44,052 bases of DNA from Ruminococcaceae bacterium UBA1417 (GTDB taxonomy: Bacteria > Bacillota > Clostridia > Oscillospirales > Acutalibacteraceae), in contig DBPP01000028.1 in the NCBI GenBank assembly GCA_002305575.1, positions 25,457 through 69,508 of the forward strand, in the 5' to 3' direction. Positions 34,153 through 42,111 of the stretch are shown piece after piece (positions within the stretch are counted from its first letter, which is position 1; every line of letters starts with the position of its first letter). The notes below the pieces were generated by a model. That model was not told the DNA's origin, did not search any database, and was given only the letters and a program-made list of their open reading frames with translations. Made by a program: the position numbers and the translations under genes.

Positions 34153-34608
34153 TTATTTGCCGATGCGCTCGGTGTCGATGATGATGTTGACCGGACCGTC
34201 ATTCTGCACATCCACGTGCATGTGTGCGCCGAATTCCCCGGTGCAAACGCGTCCGATTTTCTGCTTTTTCACCTGTTCCACGAAGTAGTCGTAGAGGTGT
34301 CTGGCTTCCTGCGGCGGCGCCGAACGGCTGAAATCCGGACGGTTGCCGTGCTTCATGTCGGCGCTTAACGTGATGTTGGAGACGATCAGTGCGTCGCCGC
34401 CGATATCAATCAGCGAGCGGTTCATTTTGCCCTGATCGTCCTTGAAGATGCGCAGCGCGCAGACCTTCTGTGCGAGATAATCGGCCTGCTGTTCGCTGTC
34501 TCCGACCATGGCGCACATAAAAACGACGATGCCTTCGCCGATTTCGCGCGTTTCGTTTCCGTCTATCGTGATTACAGCGCCGTTGATGCGCTGAATAATG
34601 GCTCGCAT
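34153..34608 (-). CDS. dtd: D-aminoacyl-tRNA deacylase
   Basis: Removes D-amino acids (and glycine) mischarged on tRNA. The product is 151 residues, the normal size. It opens MRAIIQRINGAVITIDG. The two active-site signatures are recognisable but altered: SNITLSAD replaces the usual SQFTLYAD, and DGPVNIIID replaces NxGPVT; the Gly-Pro pair used for chiral proofreading is kept. AGGAAAGG lies before the ATG at 34608. Activity is likely but the first motif change is unusual. Confidence 0.9.
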   Translation of the reverse strand: MRAIIQRINGAVITIDGNETREIGEGIVVFMCAMVGDSEQQADYLAQKVCALRIFKDDQGKMNRSLIDIGGDALIVSNITLSADMKHGNRPDFSRSAPPQEARHLYDYFVEQVKKQKIGRVCTGEFGAHMHVDVQNDGPVNIIIDTERIGK

Positions 34609-34644
34609 GCGGTTATCTTTCCTTTCCTGTGCGGATGTATTTCG

Positions 34645-34673
34645 ATTATAGCACGGATTCTCTCTTGCTTCAA
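34645..34673 (-). promoter_or_regulatory. dtd-mscS promoter
   Basis: On the minus strand TTGAAG (34668-34673) and a perfect TATAAT (34645-34650) are spaced by 17 bp. Its -35 box overlaps the -35 box of the divergent promoter by three bases. Confidence 0.75.
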
Positions 34674-34693
34674 GCGGTTTTCTTTGTTATAAT
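34665..34693 (+). promoter_or_regulatory. Promoter of the aldose-epimerase-NUDIX operon
   Basis: TTGCTT (34665-34670), 17 bp, TATAAT (34688-34693). It overlaps the divergent dtd promoter at the -35 boxes, so both cannot be occupied by polymerase at once. Confidence 0.75.
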
Positions 34694-34756
34694 AAACAGT
34701 ACAAGATTACGGGCGGAAGGCCGGAAGCGGCCTGCGGATGCAGAAAGGAAAAAAAT

Positions 34757-35635
34757 ATGCTGATCCACATACAAAATGAAAATGTTTCGGCAGCCATCAA
34801 TACGCTTGGCGCTGAACTGGTCTCCTTCAAGGGGGACGATGGGTTCGAACACATTTGGCAGGGCGATCCGAAATACTGGGGTGGGCATGCACCGGTTTTG
34901 TTCCCCATTGTCGGCGCACTGCGCGGCGGCCGCACGCGCATCAAGGGAAAATGGTTTGAAATGAACCGCCACGGCTTTGCGCGCCGCTGCGAATATACGG
35001 TAGCGGCGCAGCGTGAGGATGCCGTTTCCCTCGTGCTCGAAGGCAACGACGAGACGAAAAAGCAGTACCCGTATGATTTCCGTTTCACAGTGACCTATAC
35101 GCTGACAGGCAGCAGCATCACCACGGAATTTAAGGTGGAGAATACGGGCAATGAGCCGTTGCCGTTCTGTGTGGGCGGCCATCCGGGTTTCAACCTCCCG
35201 GTTGCGGAAGGGGAAGTTTTTGAGGATTACGACATCGTTTTTGAAAAGCCCGAGACGCAGAAGTGCCCGGAAATCGATCTCAAGGAGTGCTTGATTGATT
35301 TTGATAAGGTGACATATACGCTCGACGATGAAAATGTTATCCCGTTGCAGCACAGCTTGTTCTATCGCGACGCACTCGTATTCAGCAATCTGGAATCCTC
35401 CTGCGTCTCCCTCAAGAGCCGCAAAAGCGGTCGTGGCGTGATGATGGAGTTCTCTGATTTCCCGATGCTCGGCATTTGGTCTGCCGCAAATGACGGCCCG
35501 TATGTTGCGCTGGAGCCGTGGACCGGTTGCGCGACGGCAGTCAGCGAAAGCGATGAGTTTCTTGAGAAGCGCGGTATGCGCACGCTGCAGCCCGGTGAAG
35601 AGGCGGAATACGCCTTCACAGTATTCAGCATCTGA
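34757..35635 (+). CDS. Aldose 1-epimerase family protein, LacX-like
   Basis: A 292-residue galactose-mutarotase-like protein that probably interconverts anomers of a free or phosphorylated hexose. The beta-sandwich family motifs are HAPVLFPIVGAL, MNRHGFARR (with a catalytic-site His) and FCVGGHPGFNLP (second His); a Glu is expected in the ALEPWTG strand. It is nearer to LacX and YeaD-type proteins than to classical GalM. GAAAGGAA precedes the ATG at 34757. It is co-transcribed with the NUDIX gene 11 bases downstream; the substrate is unknown. Confidence 0.88.
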   Translation: MLIHIQNENVSAAINTLGAELVSFKGDDGFEHIWQGDPKYWGGHAPVLFPIVGALRGGRTRIKGKWFEMNRHGFARRCEYTVAAQREDAVSLVLEGNDETKKQYPYDFRFTVTYTLTGSSITTEFKVENTGNEPLPFCVGGHPGFNLPVAEGEVFEDYDIVFEKPETQKCPEIDLKECLIDFDKVTYTLDDENVIPLQHSLFYRDALVFSNLESSCVSLKSRKSGRGVMMEFSDFPMLGIWSAANDGPYVALEPWTGCATAVSESDEFLEKRGMRTLQPGEEAEYAFTVFSI

Positions 35636-35646
35636 GAAGGTGCGTT

Positions 35647-36093
35647 ATGCCGGATTTTACAATTACGAATATGGTTTTGATTGAGAATCCCGAAACGGGG
35701 GAAGTTCTCGTGCAGGACCGTGTGAAGAAATATCCGGGCATAGCATTTCCTGGCGGCCATACGGAGAAAGGGGAAAGCATTTACGACAGCGCTGTGCGCG
35801 AGGTTCTGGAAGAAACCGGCTATTCAATCCGGGAACTCGAACCCTGTGGCTTTATCTACTGGGATCAAGCGGACGGCGGCAAGTATTTCACCTATTTCTA
35901 TAGAACACACACTTTTTCCGGTACGCTCATTGGCGAGACGGACGAAGGGCGCGTGTTCTGGGTACGGCCGGAGGACCTGCCGGGGATGCGTCTCGCGCCA
36001 AATATGGATAAATATATGAAAATGTTTTCGGAAAGGTACAGCGAGTGCTATTGTCTGGAACGTGCCGGCGGGTACGAAGTGATTTACCGGTAA
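35647..36093 (+). CDS. NUDIX hydrolase
   Basis: A 148-residue Mg2+-dependent pyrophosphohydrolase. The Nudix box Gx5Ex7REuxEExGu is complete: G in GGHTEKGE followed by SIYDSAVREVLEETGY (about residues 37-60). The rest resembles MutT/8-oxo-dGTP-type members, but this subfamily acts on many nucleotides. AAGGTG precedes the ATG at 35647. It shares the transcript of the upstream aldose epimerase and ends before a layered hairpin with a T-run. Confidence 0.88.
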   Translation: MPDFTITNMVLIENPETGEVLVQDRVKKYPGIAFPGGHTEKGESIYDSAVREVLEETGYSIRELEPCGFIYWDQADGGKYFTYFYRTHTFSGTLIGETDEGRVFWVRPEDLPGMRLAPNMDKYMKMFSERYSECYCLERAGGYEVIYR

Positions 36094-36128
36094 TTCCATA
36101 GCCAGTTTTTTCTCCGAAAATTATTTGA

Positions 36129-36202
36129 CCCGCAGTTTTTTCTTCGGGATATGTCCGCGATATAAGGACATGTCCCATGCAGAGAGACTGCGGGCTTTTT
36201 TT
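36129..36202 (+). terminator. Two-layer terminator after the NUDIX gene
   Basis: An outer stem CCCGCAGT (36129-36136)/ACTGCGGG (36187-36194) encloses an inner hairpin GGGATATGTCC (36146-36156)/GGACATGTCCC (36166-36176) with one internal mismatch, followed by CTTTTTTT. The outer stem next to the T-run would terminate; the nested form is more elaborate than other terminators here and could be regulated. Confidence 0.7.
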
Positions 36203-36270
36203 ATGGTTTTTCCATGCTTTTTATGCGTCAAGTTTGTGAATTCTCACGGTAGAAAAAATGCAAAAAAAGC

Positions 36271-36298
36271 TTCCATTTTACAACAATCCCGCTATAAT
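36271..36298 (+). promoter_or_regulatory. Possible promoter of the ABC exporter operon
   Basis: A perfect TATAAT (36293-36298) has only a weak -35 match, TTCCAT (36271-36276), at 16 bp. The leader would be about 75 bases; an activator may be needed. Confidence 0.45.
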
Positions 36299-36377
36299 AA
36301 ACAGAAGCAAAATGCCACGGCGCTATGACCCGGGCGTTGGGAAAATGTGTTTGTATTGAAAGGCAGGTCGTTGCAAA

Positions 36378-38144
36378 ATGTTCCAGATCAAGTGGGTTTG
36401 GAAAAACCTGGAGGGGTGCCGAAAACGCTATGTTTTCGCGCTGTGCTCCACGGCGCTCATCTCCATGATGACGCTGGTCAATTCGTTTTTGACAGCGCAG
36501 ATTATGGATACCGTTTTCACACCGGTTCAGCAGGGAGGCGGCGTAACGCCCGCGCTGTGGAACCATCTCGTGTTCCTTGTTGCCTTACTGATTGGCTTCA
36601 CGCTATTCCGTACATCGTTCAATTATCTTTCGATCCTTACATACGAAACCTGTTCGCAGAAACTGCTTTTTAAGCTGCGCCGCGACCTTTACGCCAACAT
36701 GCAGGCGCAGGACAGCAGCTTCTTCTCAAAGAACCGCACCGGAGACCTGATGACACGCCTGACGGGCGACCTCGATATGGTGCGCCACACGGTTTGCTAT
36801 GTCATTCGCATGCTGATTGACTGTGTGGTTCTGTTCTTAACCACAACGATTACATTCCTGGTGGTCGACTGGCTGTTTGCACTTGCCATGCTTGCCGTTA
36901 CGCCAATCATTTTTATCCTGACCAAAGCGTTTGCCAAGCGCGTGCATCCGCTGTATGTCGATCTGCGCGAGCGCCTTTCCCGTCTGAACACCGCGGCGCA
37001 GGAAAACATCGCAGGAAATCGTGTCGTCAAAGCGTTTGCCCGCGAAGATTATGAAATCGAGCAGTTTGACCGGAAAAATGAGGATTATAAAAAGGCGAAC
37101 CTGAAAGCTTCGCTGCTGTGGCTGAAGTTTTCCCCGTATATCGACGGCCTTTCTCAGGCGCTCTCAATTGCCGTTTTGCTTGTCGGCGGGACTTTCCTGA
37201 TCATCGGCCGTATCTCTGTGGGTACCTTTGCGCTGTTCAATTCGCTGTGTTGGACGCTCACAAACCCGATGCGTACGCTCGGCATGCTGATCAACGATTT
37301 GCAGCGCTTCTTCGCTTCAGCTTCCAAGGTGGTCGAGTTGTACTATGCCCGCTCCACAATTGTTTCGCGCGCCGATGCCGTGAAGCCGACGGATCGCGTT
37401 GCAGGGGCTGTTCGTTTCGACCATGTGAGCCTGAAGCTCAACAGTACAGAGGTACTGCATGACATCGATCTTGACATTCGGCCCGGAGAAACCGTCGCGA
37501 TTATGGGACCGACCGGCGCGGGCAAGACCTCGTTGATCAACCTGATCCCACGCTTTGCGGATGCTTCGGCGGGTAAAGTCTGTGTGGACGGCGTTCCGGT
37601 CGGCCTGTACGATCTACAGGCCCTGCGCAGTTCCATCGGCATTGCGACGCAGGACGTGTTTCTCTTCTCCGATTCCGTGGATGGCAACATTGCTTATGGC
37701 GATCCGGATATGTCTGAGGAGGATGTGCAGCGCTTTGCGAAGATTGCCTGCGTGGATTTTGCCGGGAAGCTGCCCGAGGGCTTCGATACGGTCATCGGCG
37801 AGCGCGGCACGGGCTTGTCTGGCGGCCAGAAACAGCGTATCGCACTCGCGCGTGCGCTGGCTGTCCGTCCGTCAATCCTGATTCTTGACGATACGACGTC
37901 GGCGGTCGATATGGAAACCGAAAAGTACATTCAGGAACAGCTTTCAAACCTCGATTTTCGCTGTACCAAAATCATTGTGGCGCAGCGCATTTCCACGACG
38001 AAGCGCGCCGACCGCATTGTGATCCTCGAAGATGGCCGGATCACCGATGTCGGCACGCACGAGGAGCTGATCACACGCCCCGGCTATTACCGCGAGGTGT
38101 ATGCGCTCCAGAACGGTATTACGGAGGAAGGGGGTGTTGCATAA
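36378..38144 (+). CDS. Heterodimeric ABC exporter subunit, degenerate ATPase site
   Basis: A 588-residue half-transporter of the BmrC/YheI/LmrC class: about six membrane helices (1-310), then the ATPase domain. Walker A is GPTGAGKT with Lys383 and the signature LSGGQ is at 480-484. In Walker B (LILDDTTSAVD) the catalytic Glu is replaced by Asp505, and in the switch region VAQRIST the His is replaced by Gln536. This subunit therefore supplies the non-catalytic ATP site of an asymmetric exporter. It ends in TAATG with the partner gene, so the two are translated together. Likely substrates are drugs, lipids or peptides; none can be named. Confidence 0.93.
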   Translation: MFQIKWVWKNLEGCRKRYVFALCSTALISMMTLVNSFLTAQIMDTVFTPVQQGGGVTPALWNHLVFLVALLIGFTLFRTSFNYLSILTYETCSQKLLFKLRRDLYANMQAQDSSFFSKNRTGDLMTRLTGDLDMVRHTVCYVIRMLIDCVVLFLTTTITFLVVDWLFALAMLAVTPIIFILTKAFAKRVHPLYVDLRERLSRLNTAAQENIAGNRVVKAFAREDYEIEQFDRKNEDYKKANLKASLLWLKFSPYIDGLSQALSIAVLLVGGTFLIIGRISVGTFALFNSLCWTLTNPMRTLGMLINDLQRFFASASKVVELYYARSTIVSRADAVKPTDRVAGAVRFDHVSLKLNSTEVLHDIDLDIRPGETVAIMGPTGAGKTSLINLIPRFADASAGKVCVDGVPVGLYDLQALRSSIGIATQDVFLFSDSVDGNIAYGDPDMSEEDVQRFAKIACVDFAGKLPEGFDTVIGERGTGLSGGQKQRIALARALAVRPSILILDDTTSAVDMETEKYIQEQLSNLDFRCTKIIVAQRISTTKRADRIVILEDGRITDVGTHEELITRPGYYREVYALQNGITEEGGVA

Positions 38145-39913
38145 TGGCCAGAAATCGGTTTGACGTGGATGAAACACTGGAAACCCCATTCAACATCAAG
38201 CATTTGCTGCGTGCCGGCGTGTATATTCGGCGGCATGCGAAAAAAATGGTGCTGTCCATTCTGTTTTCTGCCATTTCGGCGGCGTGTGCGCTGGTTGGGC
38301 CGAAGCTGATTGAAATCGGCCTGAACGAAGCGGTGCCGAACAAGGATTTCCGCCAGCTTTTCCTGCTTGCGGGTATTATGCTCGTCTCCATCCTCCTCTC
38401 CATTTTCTTTTCGGTCAAGCGTTCGCGCTATATGACCGTGGTGGGGCAGGAGATTATCTACGACATCCGCAAAGACCTTTTCGAGCATTTGCAGCGTCTG
38501 TCCTTCCAGTTCTACGATGACCGTCCGCACGGCAAGATCCTTACGCGCGTCATCAATTATGTAAACTCCGTTTCCGATGCGCTTTCCAACGGTATCATCA
38601 ATTTTGTTCTGGAAATTTTCAATCTGATTCTGATTGCGGTGTTCATGTTCCTCTGTGACGTGCAGCTTTCTCTGGTTGTTATGGCCGGCATTCCGCTATT
38701 TCTGGTCATCGTGCTGGTTTTGAAGCCAGCGCAGCGCCGCGCCTGGCAGGACGTCTCCAACAAGAGCTCCAATCTGAATGCGTATCTCCATGAAAGTCTC
38801 GATGGCATGAAGATCACGCAGGCGTTTACCCGGGAGAAAAAGAACGCAGAAATCTATCATGCGCTCAATACCAAGATGTATAAGAGCTGGATGAAAGCCC
38901 AGTACACTTCCAATCTCGTCTGGGTTTCCGTAGACAATATCTCCACGTGGGTGGTCGGCGCGATGTATCTCATCGGACTCTCTTTGCTTGGTCCGGCCGT
39001 GCAGATCGGTACGCTGATCGCGATTTCCGCATACGCATGGCGCTTCTGGCAGCCCATTCTCCAGCTTTCCAACCTCTACAATACGTTTATCAACGCGGTT
39101 GCGTATCTGGAGCGCATCTTTGAGATGATCGACGAGCCGGTTACGGTGGACGACGCGCCGGACGCTCAACCGCTGCCCGCTATTCAGGGTCGTGTGACGT
39201 TTGAAGATGTGACGTTCTCCTACGATGGTACGATCAATATCCTCGAGCATTTCAATCTGGATGTGCAACCCGGCGAATCCATCGCACTGGTGGGCCCGAC
39301 CGGAGCCGGCAAAACGACGGTGGTCAACCTGATCTCACGCTTCTACAACATCAATTCGGGCCGCGTTCTGGTGGATGGACACGATATCTCGAAGGTTACG
39401 CTGCATTCCCTGCGTGCGCAAATGGGCATTATGCTGCAGGACAGCTTCATCTTCTCCGGCACCATTATGGACAACATCCGTTACGGCCGTTTGGATGCAA
39501 CGGATGAAGAGGTTATTGCGGCGGCCAAAACCGTGCGTGCGCACGATTTTATCAGTCAGATGCCGCAAGGGTACAACACGCAGGTGAACGAGCGCGGCTC
39601 GCGCCTTTCGCAGGGACAGAAGCAGCTGATCGCTTTTGCGCGCACGCTGCTTTCCGATCCGAAAATTCTTGTGCTGGACGAGGCGACTTCTTCCATTGAC
39701 GCGAAGACGGAGCGGCTGCTACAGGAGGGCCTGCAGGCGTTGCTTAAGGGGCGTACAAGTTTCATCATTGCGCACCGCCTCTCAACCATCAAGAATTGCG
39801 ACCGCATCCTTTACATTTCGAACAAGGGGATTGCTGAGGCCGGCAGTCACGATGCACTGCTTGCGGCACGCGGCCAATATTACGAGCTGTACACGGCACA
39901 ACTTGAGTCCTGA
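38144..39913 (+). CDS. Heterodimeric ABC exporter subunit, catalytic ATPase site
   Basis: A 589-residue half-transporter, partner of the preceding gene and homologous to BmrD/LmrD. An N-terminal extension precedes about six membrane helices, then the ATPase domain with GPTGAGKTT (Lys390), signature LSQGQ (488-492), Walker B LVLDEATSSID with catalytic Glu513, and switch His544 in IAHRLST. Its own Walker site is competent and pairs with the canonical LSGGQ of the partner; its altered LSQGQ faces the partner's degenerate site. The ATG at 38144 overlaps the previous stop by one base, with GGAGGAAGGGGG upstream. Confidence 0.93.
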   Translation: MARNRFDVDETLETPFNIKHLLRAGVYIRRHAKKMVLSILFSAISAACALVGPKLIEIGLNEAVPNKDFRQLFLLAGIMLVSILLSIFFSVKRSRYMTVVGQEIIYDIRKDLFEHLQRLSFQFYDDRPHGKILTRVINYVNSVSDALSNGIINFVLEIFNLILIAVFMFLCDVQLSLVVMAGIPLFLVIVLVLKPAQRRAWQDVSNKSSNLNAYLHESLDGMKITQAFTREKKNAEIYHALNTKMYKSWMKAQYTSNLVWVSVDNISTWVVGAMYLIGLSLLGPAVQIGTLIAISAYAWRFWQPILQLSNLYNTFINAVAYLERIFEMIDEPVTVDDAPDAQPLPAIQGRVTFEDVTFSYDGTINILEHFNLDVQPGESIALVGPTGAGKTTVVNLISRFYNINSGRVLVDGHDISKVTLHSLRAQMGIMLQDSFIFSGTIMDNIRYGRLDATDEEVIAAAKTVRAHDFISQMPQGYNTQVNERGSRLSQGQKQLIAFARTLLSDPKILVLDEATSSIDAKTERLLQEGLQALLKGRTSFIIAHRLSTIKNCDRILYISNKGIAEAGSHDALLAARGQYYELYTAQLES

Positions 39914-39961
39914 TCAAAGACAACCACAAGCCCTAGAATTAAAAAATCAAAATTGTTATAT

Positions 39962-40004
39962 AAAACGCCCCGCGCCGGAATCACCGGATGCGGGGCGTTT
40001 TTTT
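39962..40004 (+). terminator. Intrinsic terminator of the ABC exporter operon
   Basis: AAAACGCCCCGC (39962-39973) pairs with GCGGGGCGTTTT (39990-40001); CCGG/CCGG adds a small inner stem, and seven T are present in all. Confidence 0.9.
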
Positions 40005-40066
40005 GCAGGGGAATATATGGGGAAATATAAGTGAGGAAAATTCACTTTTCGACATAAAATAAAACG

Positions 40067-40828
40067 TCAGGAGACGTTTTCCATTTCAAGACAGAGCTTG
40101 TCGGAAATCATCGCAATAAATTCACTATTTGTCGGTTTACCACGTGTGTTATGTATCGTATACCCGAAATAAGAATTCAGGACGTCCACATCTCCGCGGT
40201 CCCAGGCGACCTCTATCGCATGCCGGATGGCGCGCTCTACACGGGAACTCGTCGTCTCATACTGTTTGGCGACACTCGGGTAAAGCTGTTTCGTGACCGC
40301 GTTGATGATCTCCGGTTCCTCGATGGCCATGATGATCGAGTCGCGCAGATAGTGGTAGCCCTTGATGTGTGCGGGCACGCCGATCTGGTGCAGAATCTCC
40401 GTGACTTGGATGCGCAGGTCCGAACGGTTCGCAGCAGGCGAATTTGCATGGCCTGCATTGCCTGTAAGCGCAAAAACACGGTCAATCATTTCACTCTTGC
40501 TGTAGGGCTGGATGGCAAAATACGAAGCGCCGGCTTCCATCACCTGACGCTCGAGAGCGGGGGCGGAGTACGACGCGGTTACAATGAAAACTGGTTTTTC
40601 GAGCCCCTCGCTTTTGACCGCGTGCATGACACCGAGTGCGTCAAGACCGGGCATGAAAAGCTCCATGATAACGGCGTTTGGTTTTTCCTCCCGGATTCTG
40701 GAAAGCAACGCCGCACCGTTCCTTCCGACGATCATAACTTGTGCGCCTTTGGCCGAAAAAGCGTCGATATTTTCCCGGGTCCATTCGCCGTCATCCGCAC
40801 AAATAATAATCTTTATTTGTTTTTCCAT
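40067..40828 (-). CDS. spo0A: Spo0A-type response regulator with altered receiver
   Basis: A 253-residue homologue of the sporulation master regulator. The C-terminal DNA-binding domain is clearly Spo0A: GVPAHIKGYHYLRDSI, TSSRVERAIRHAIEVAW and KPTNSEFIAMISDKLCLE. The receiver keeps the acidic pair Asp12-Asp13 and Thr84, but the phosphoacceptor position is Glu56 (IMELFMPGLDA, codon GAG at 40661-40663) and the conserved Lys is Gln107 (FAIQPYS, codon CAG at 40508-40510). Normal Asp phosphorylation is thus unlikely; Glu may mimic the active state. It is not next to spoIVB, the usual neighbour, so it may be a paralogue. GGAGGT precedes the ATG. Confidence 0.88.
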   Translation of the reverse strand: MEKQIKIIICADDGEWTRENIDAFSAKGAQVMIVGRNGAALLSRIREEKPNAVIMELFMPGLDALGVMHAVKSEGLEKPVFIVTASYSAPALERQVMEAGASYFAIQPYSKSEMIDRVFALTGNAGHANSPAANRSDLRIQVTEILHQIGVPAHIKGYHYLRDSIIMAIEEPEIINAVTKQLYPSVAKQYETTSSRVERAIRHAIEVAWDRGDVDVLNSYFGYTIHNTRGKPTNSEFIAMISDKLCLEMENVS

Positions 40829-40862
40829 GACTTACCTCCTGCGTGATTTGAATTGTGAACAA

Positions 40863-40891
40863 ATTCTACCATATGTGCGGCCCTATTTCAA
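40863..40891 (-). promoter_or_regulatory. Promoter of the Spo0A-type gene
   Basis: On the minus strand TTGAAA (40886-40891) and TAGAAT (40863-40868) are spaced by 17 bp, about 35 bases before the start codon: a vegetative (sigma-A) type promoter. A 0A-box-like GTCGAAA lies upstream at about 40937-40943. Confidence 0.7.
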
Positions 40892-41042
40892 GGGGAAAGA
40901 CTGGAAAACGCGAAGAAAATTTGTTGTAATATCGCGTCGAAACGGGTATGAAAAAATCATAATAATAGTATTTATGGCGGTATGCGGCAAAATTTGCGAT
41001 GGATTTTATGCGATATAGTTGCCGGCACGCCGTTTTACCGGC

Positions 41043-41071
41043 TTGCATCCGACTTCTAAAGCCGCTATAAT
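41043..41071 (+). promoter_or_regulatory. Promoter of the LysR regulator gene
   Basis: TTGCAT (41043-41048), 17 bp, TATAAT (41066-41071), 29 bases before the ATG. It is divergent from the Spo0A-type promoter about 150 bases away. Confidence 0.75.
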
Positions 41072-41100
41072 GAAATAAAGCAGAGGGGGGGACTTTTAAA

Positions 41101-41973
41101 ATGGAGCTGCGTGTTCTCCGGTATTTTTTGGTGGTAGCGCGGGAGGGAAACATCACGCGTGCGGCCGGTTTGTTGCACATGACACAGCCGACGCTTTCGC
41201 GCCAACTGATGCAGTTGGAGTCGGAGCTTGGCGTCCGGTTGTTTCAACGCAATAAGTACCACATGACACTGACGGAAGAAGGGCTGCTTTTGAAGCAGCG
41301 CGCACAGGAAATTGTTGCATTGTCGGACAAGGCAAAGCAGGAGCTGTCCCGCAGCGAAGGGGAGCTTTCGGGCGAGATCTCCATCGGCTGTGCCGAGGCG
41401 CGAAGCTTCTCGCTTTTGGCGGCGCAGATTGTGGCGTTTCGGTCGCTTTATCCGCGCGTGCGCTTTCGAATCTACAGTGCGACAGCCGATGACGTGCAGG
41501 ATCGCATGGAGAAGGGCCTTCTGGATTTGGGCCTGCTGATGGAGCCGGTCAATGTACGCCGGTATGCGTTCCTCCGCATGCCTGTGCAGGAGCGCTACGG
41601 CGCTTTGGTTCGGGAGGATTCTCCTCTCGCATCCATGTCTTCGGTAGGCCCCGAGGTGCTTGCAAATTATCCGATCCTGTTGGGTGGGCGCGAGGATGTG
41701 CGGGGTGAGATTGCCGCTTGGTTTGGCGAATGCTTCGACCGCGTAGAGGTCGCGGCGCATTTCAATCTGATTCGCAACGGGGCTGCACTGGTAGAAGCGG
41801 GCGCGGGTGTGGCGCTGACCATTTCTCAGGAGAATTTGGGGGAGCATTTGCGTTTTGTCCCGCTTGCCCCAGAGCTGGAATTGGGTTCAGTATTGGTGTG
41901 GAAAAACTCTTTTTCATTTGCGCCGGCTGTGCACAGATTTATAGATCACTTAAAAAATGCCTTACAGGCATGA
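41101..41973 (+). CDS. LysR-family transcriptional regulator
   Basis: A 290-residue regulator. The N-terminal helix-turn-helix is typical: MELRVLRYFLVVAREGNITRAA, then MTQPTLSRQLMQLE and LFQRNKYHMTLTEEG. The rest is a two-lobed periplasmic-binding-like effector domain. LysR proteins often control a neighbouring gene; here the MATE transporter follows after a separate promoter, and the Spo0A-type gene is divergent, so either could be a target. The effector is unknown. AGAGGGGGGG precedes the ATG at 41101. Confidence 0.9.
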   Translation: MELRVLRYFLVVAREGNITRAAGLLHMTQPTLSRQLMQLESELGVRLFQRNKYHMTLTEEGLLLKQRAQEIVALSDKAKQELSRSEGELSGEISIGCAEARSFSLLAAQIVAFRSLYPRVRFRIYSATADDVQDRMEKGLLDLGLLMEPVNVRRYAFLRMPVQERYGALVREDSPLASMSSVGPEVLANYPILLGGREDVRGEIAAWFGECFDRVEVAAHFNLIRNGAALVEAGAGVALTISQENLGEHLRFVPLAPELELGSVLVWKNSFSFAPAVHRFIDHLKNALQA

Positions 41974-41993
41974 TATTATATCGAATATAAATA

Positions 41994-42023
41994 TTGGACA
42001 GTTTGCTGTTTCAGGATTACAAT
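41994..42023 (+). promoter_or_regulatory. Promoter of the MATE transporter gene
   Basis: TTGGAC (41994-41999), 18 bp, TACAAT (42018-42023). Its predicted start site, near 42030, falls inside the following terminator hairpin, so transcripts begun here cannot form that hairpin. Confidence 0.55.
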
Positions 42024-42024
42024 G

Positions 42025-42054
42025 AAGGCGCCCGGAAGCGGAGCGCCTTTTCCT
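42025..42054 (+). terminator. Terminator after the LysR gene
   Basis: AAGGCGC (42025-42031) pairs with GCGCCTT (42043-42049) around 11 bases, followed by TTCC. It stops transcripts coming from lysR while sparing those that start at the overlapping promoter. Confidence 0.65.
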
Positions 42055-42111
42055 TTGCGGTTTAGCGCGCCACCGCTCGGAGAATTCTCACATTATGGGG
42101 TGGAATTTGGT

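Noticed and set aside
40048..40054. Perfect 0A box (TGTCGAA on the minus strand) just after the Spo0A-type gene
   Set aside because: A 7-base match is expected several times by chance in 44 kb, and its position downstream of the stop gives no promoter to control. It is kept only as a note beside the Spo0A finding.
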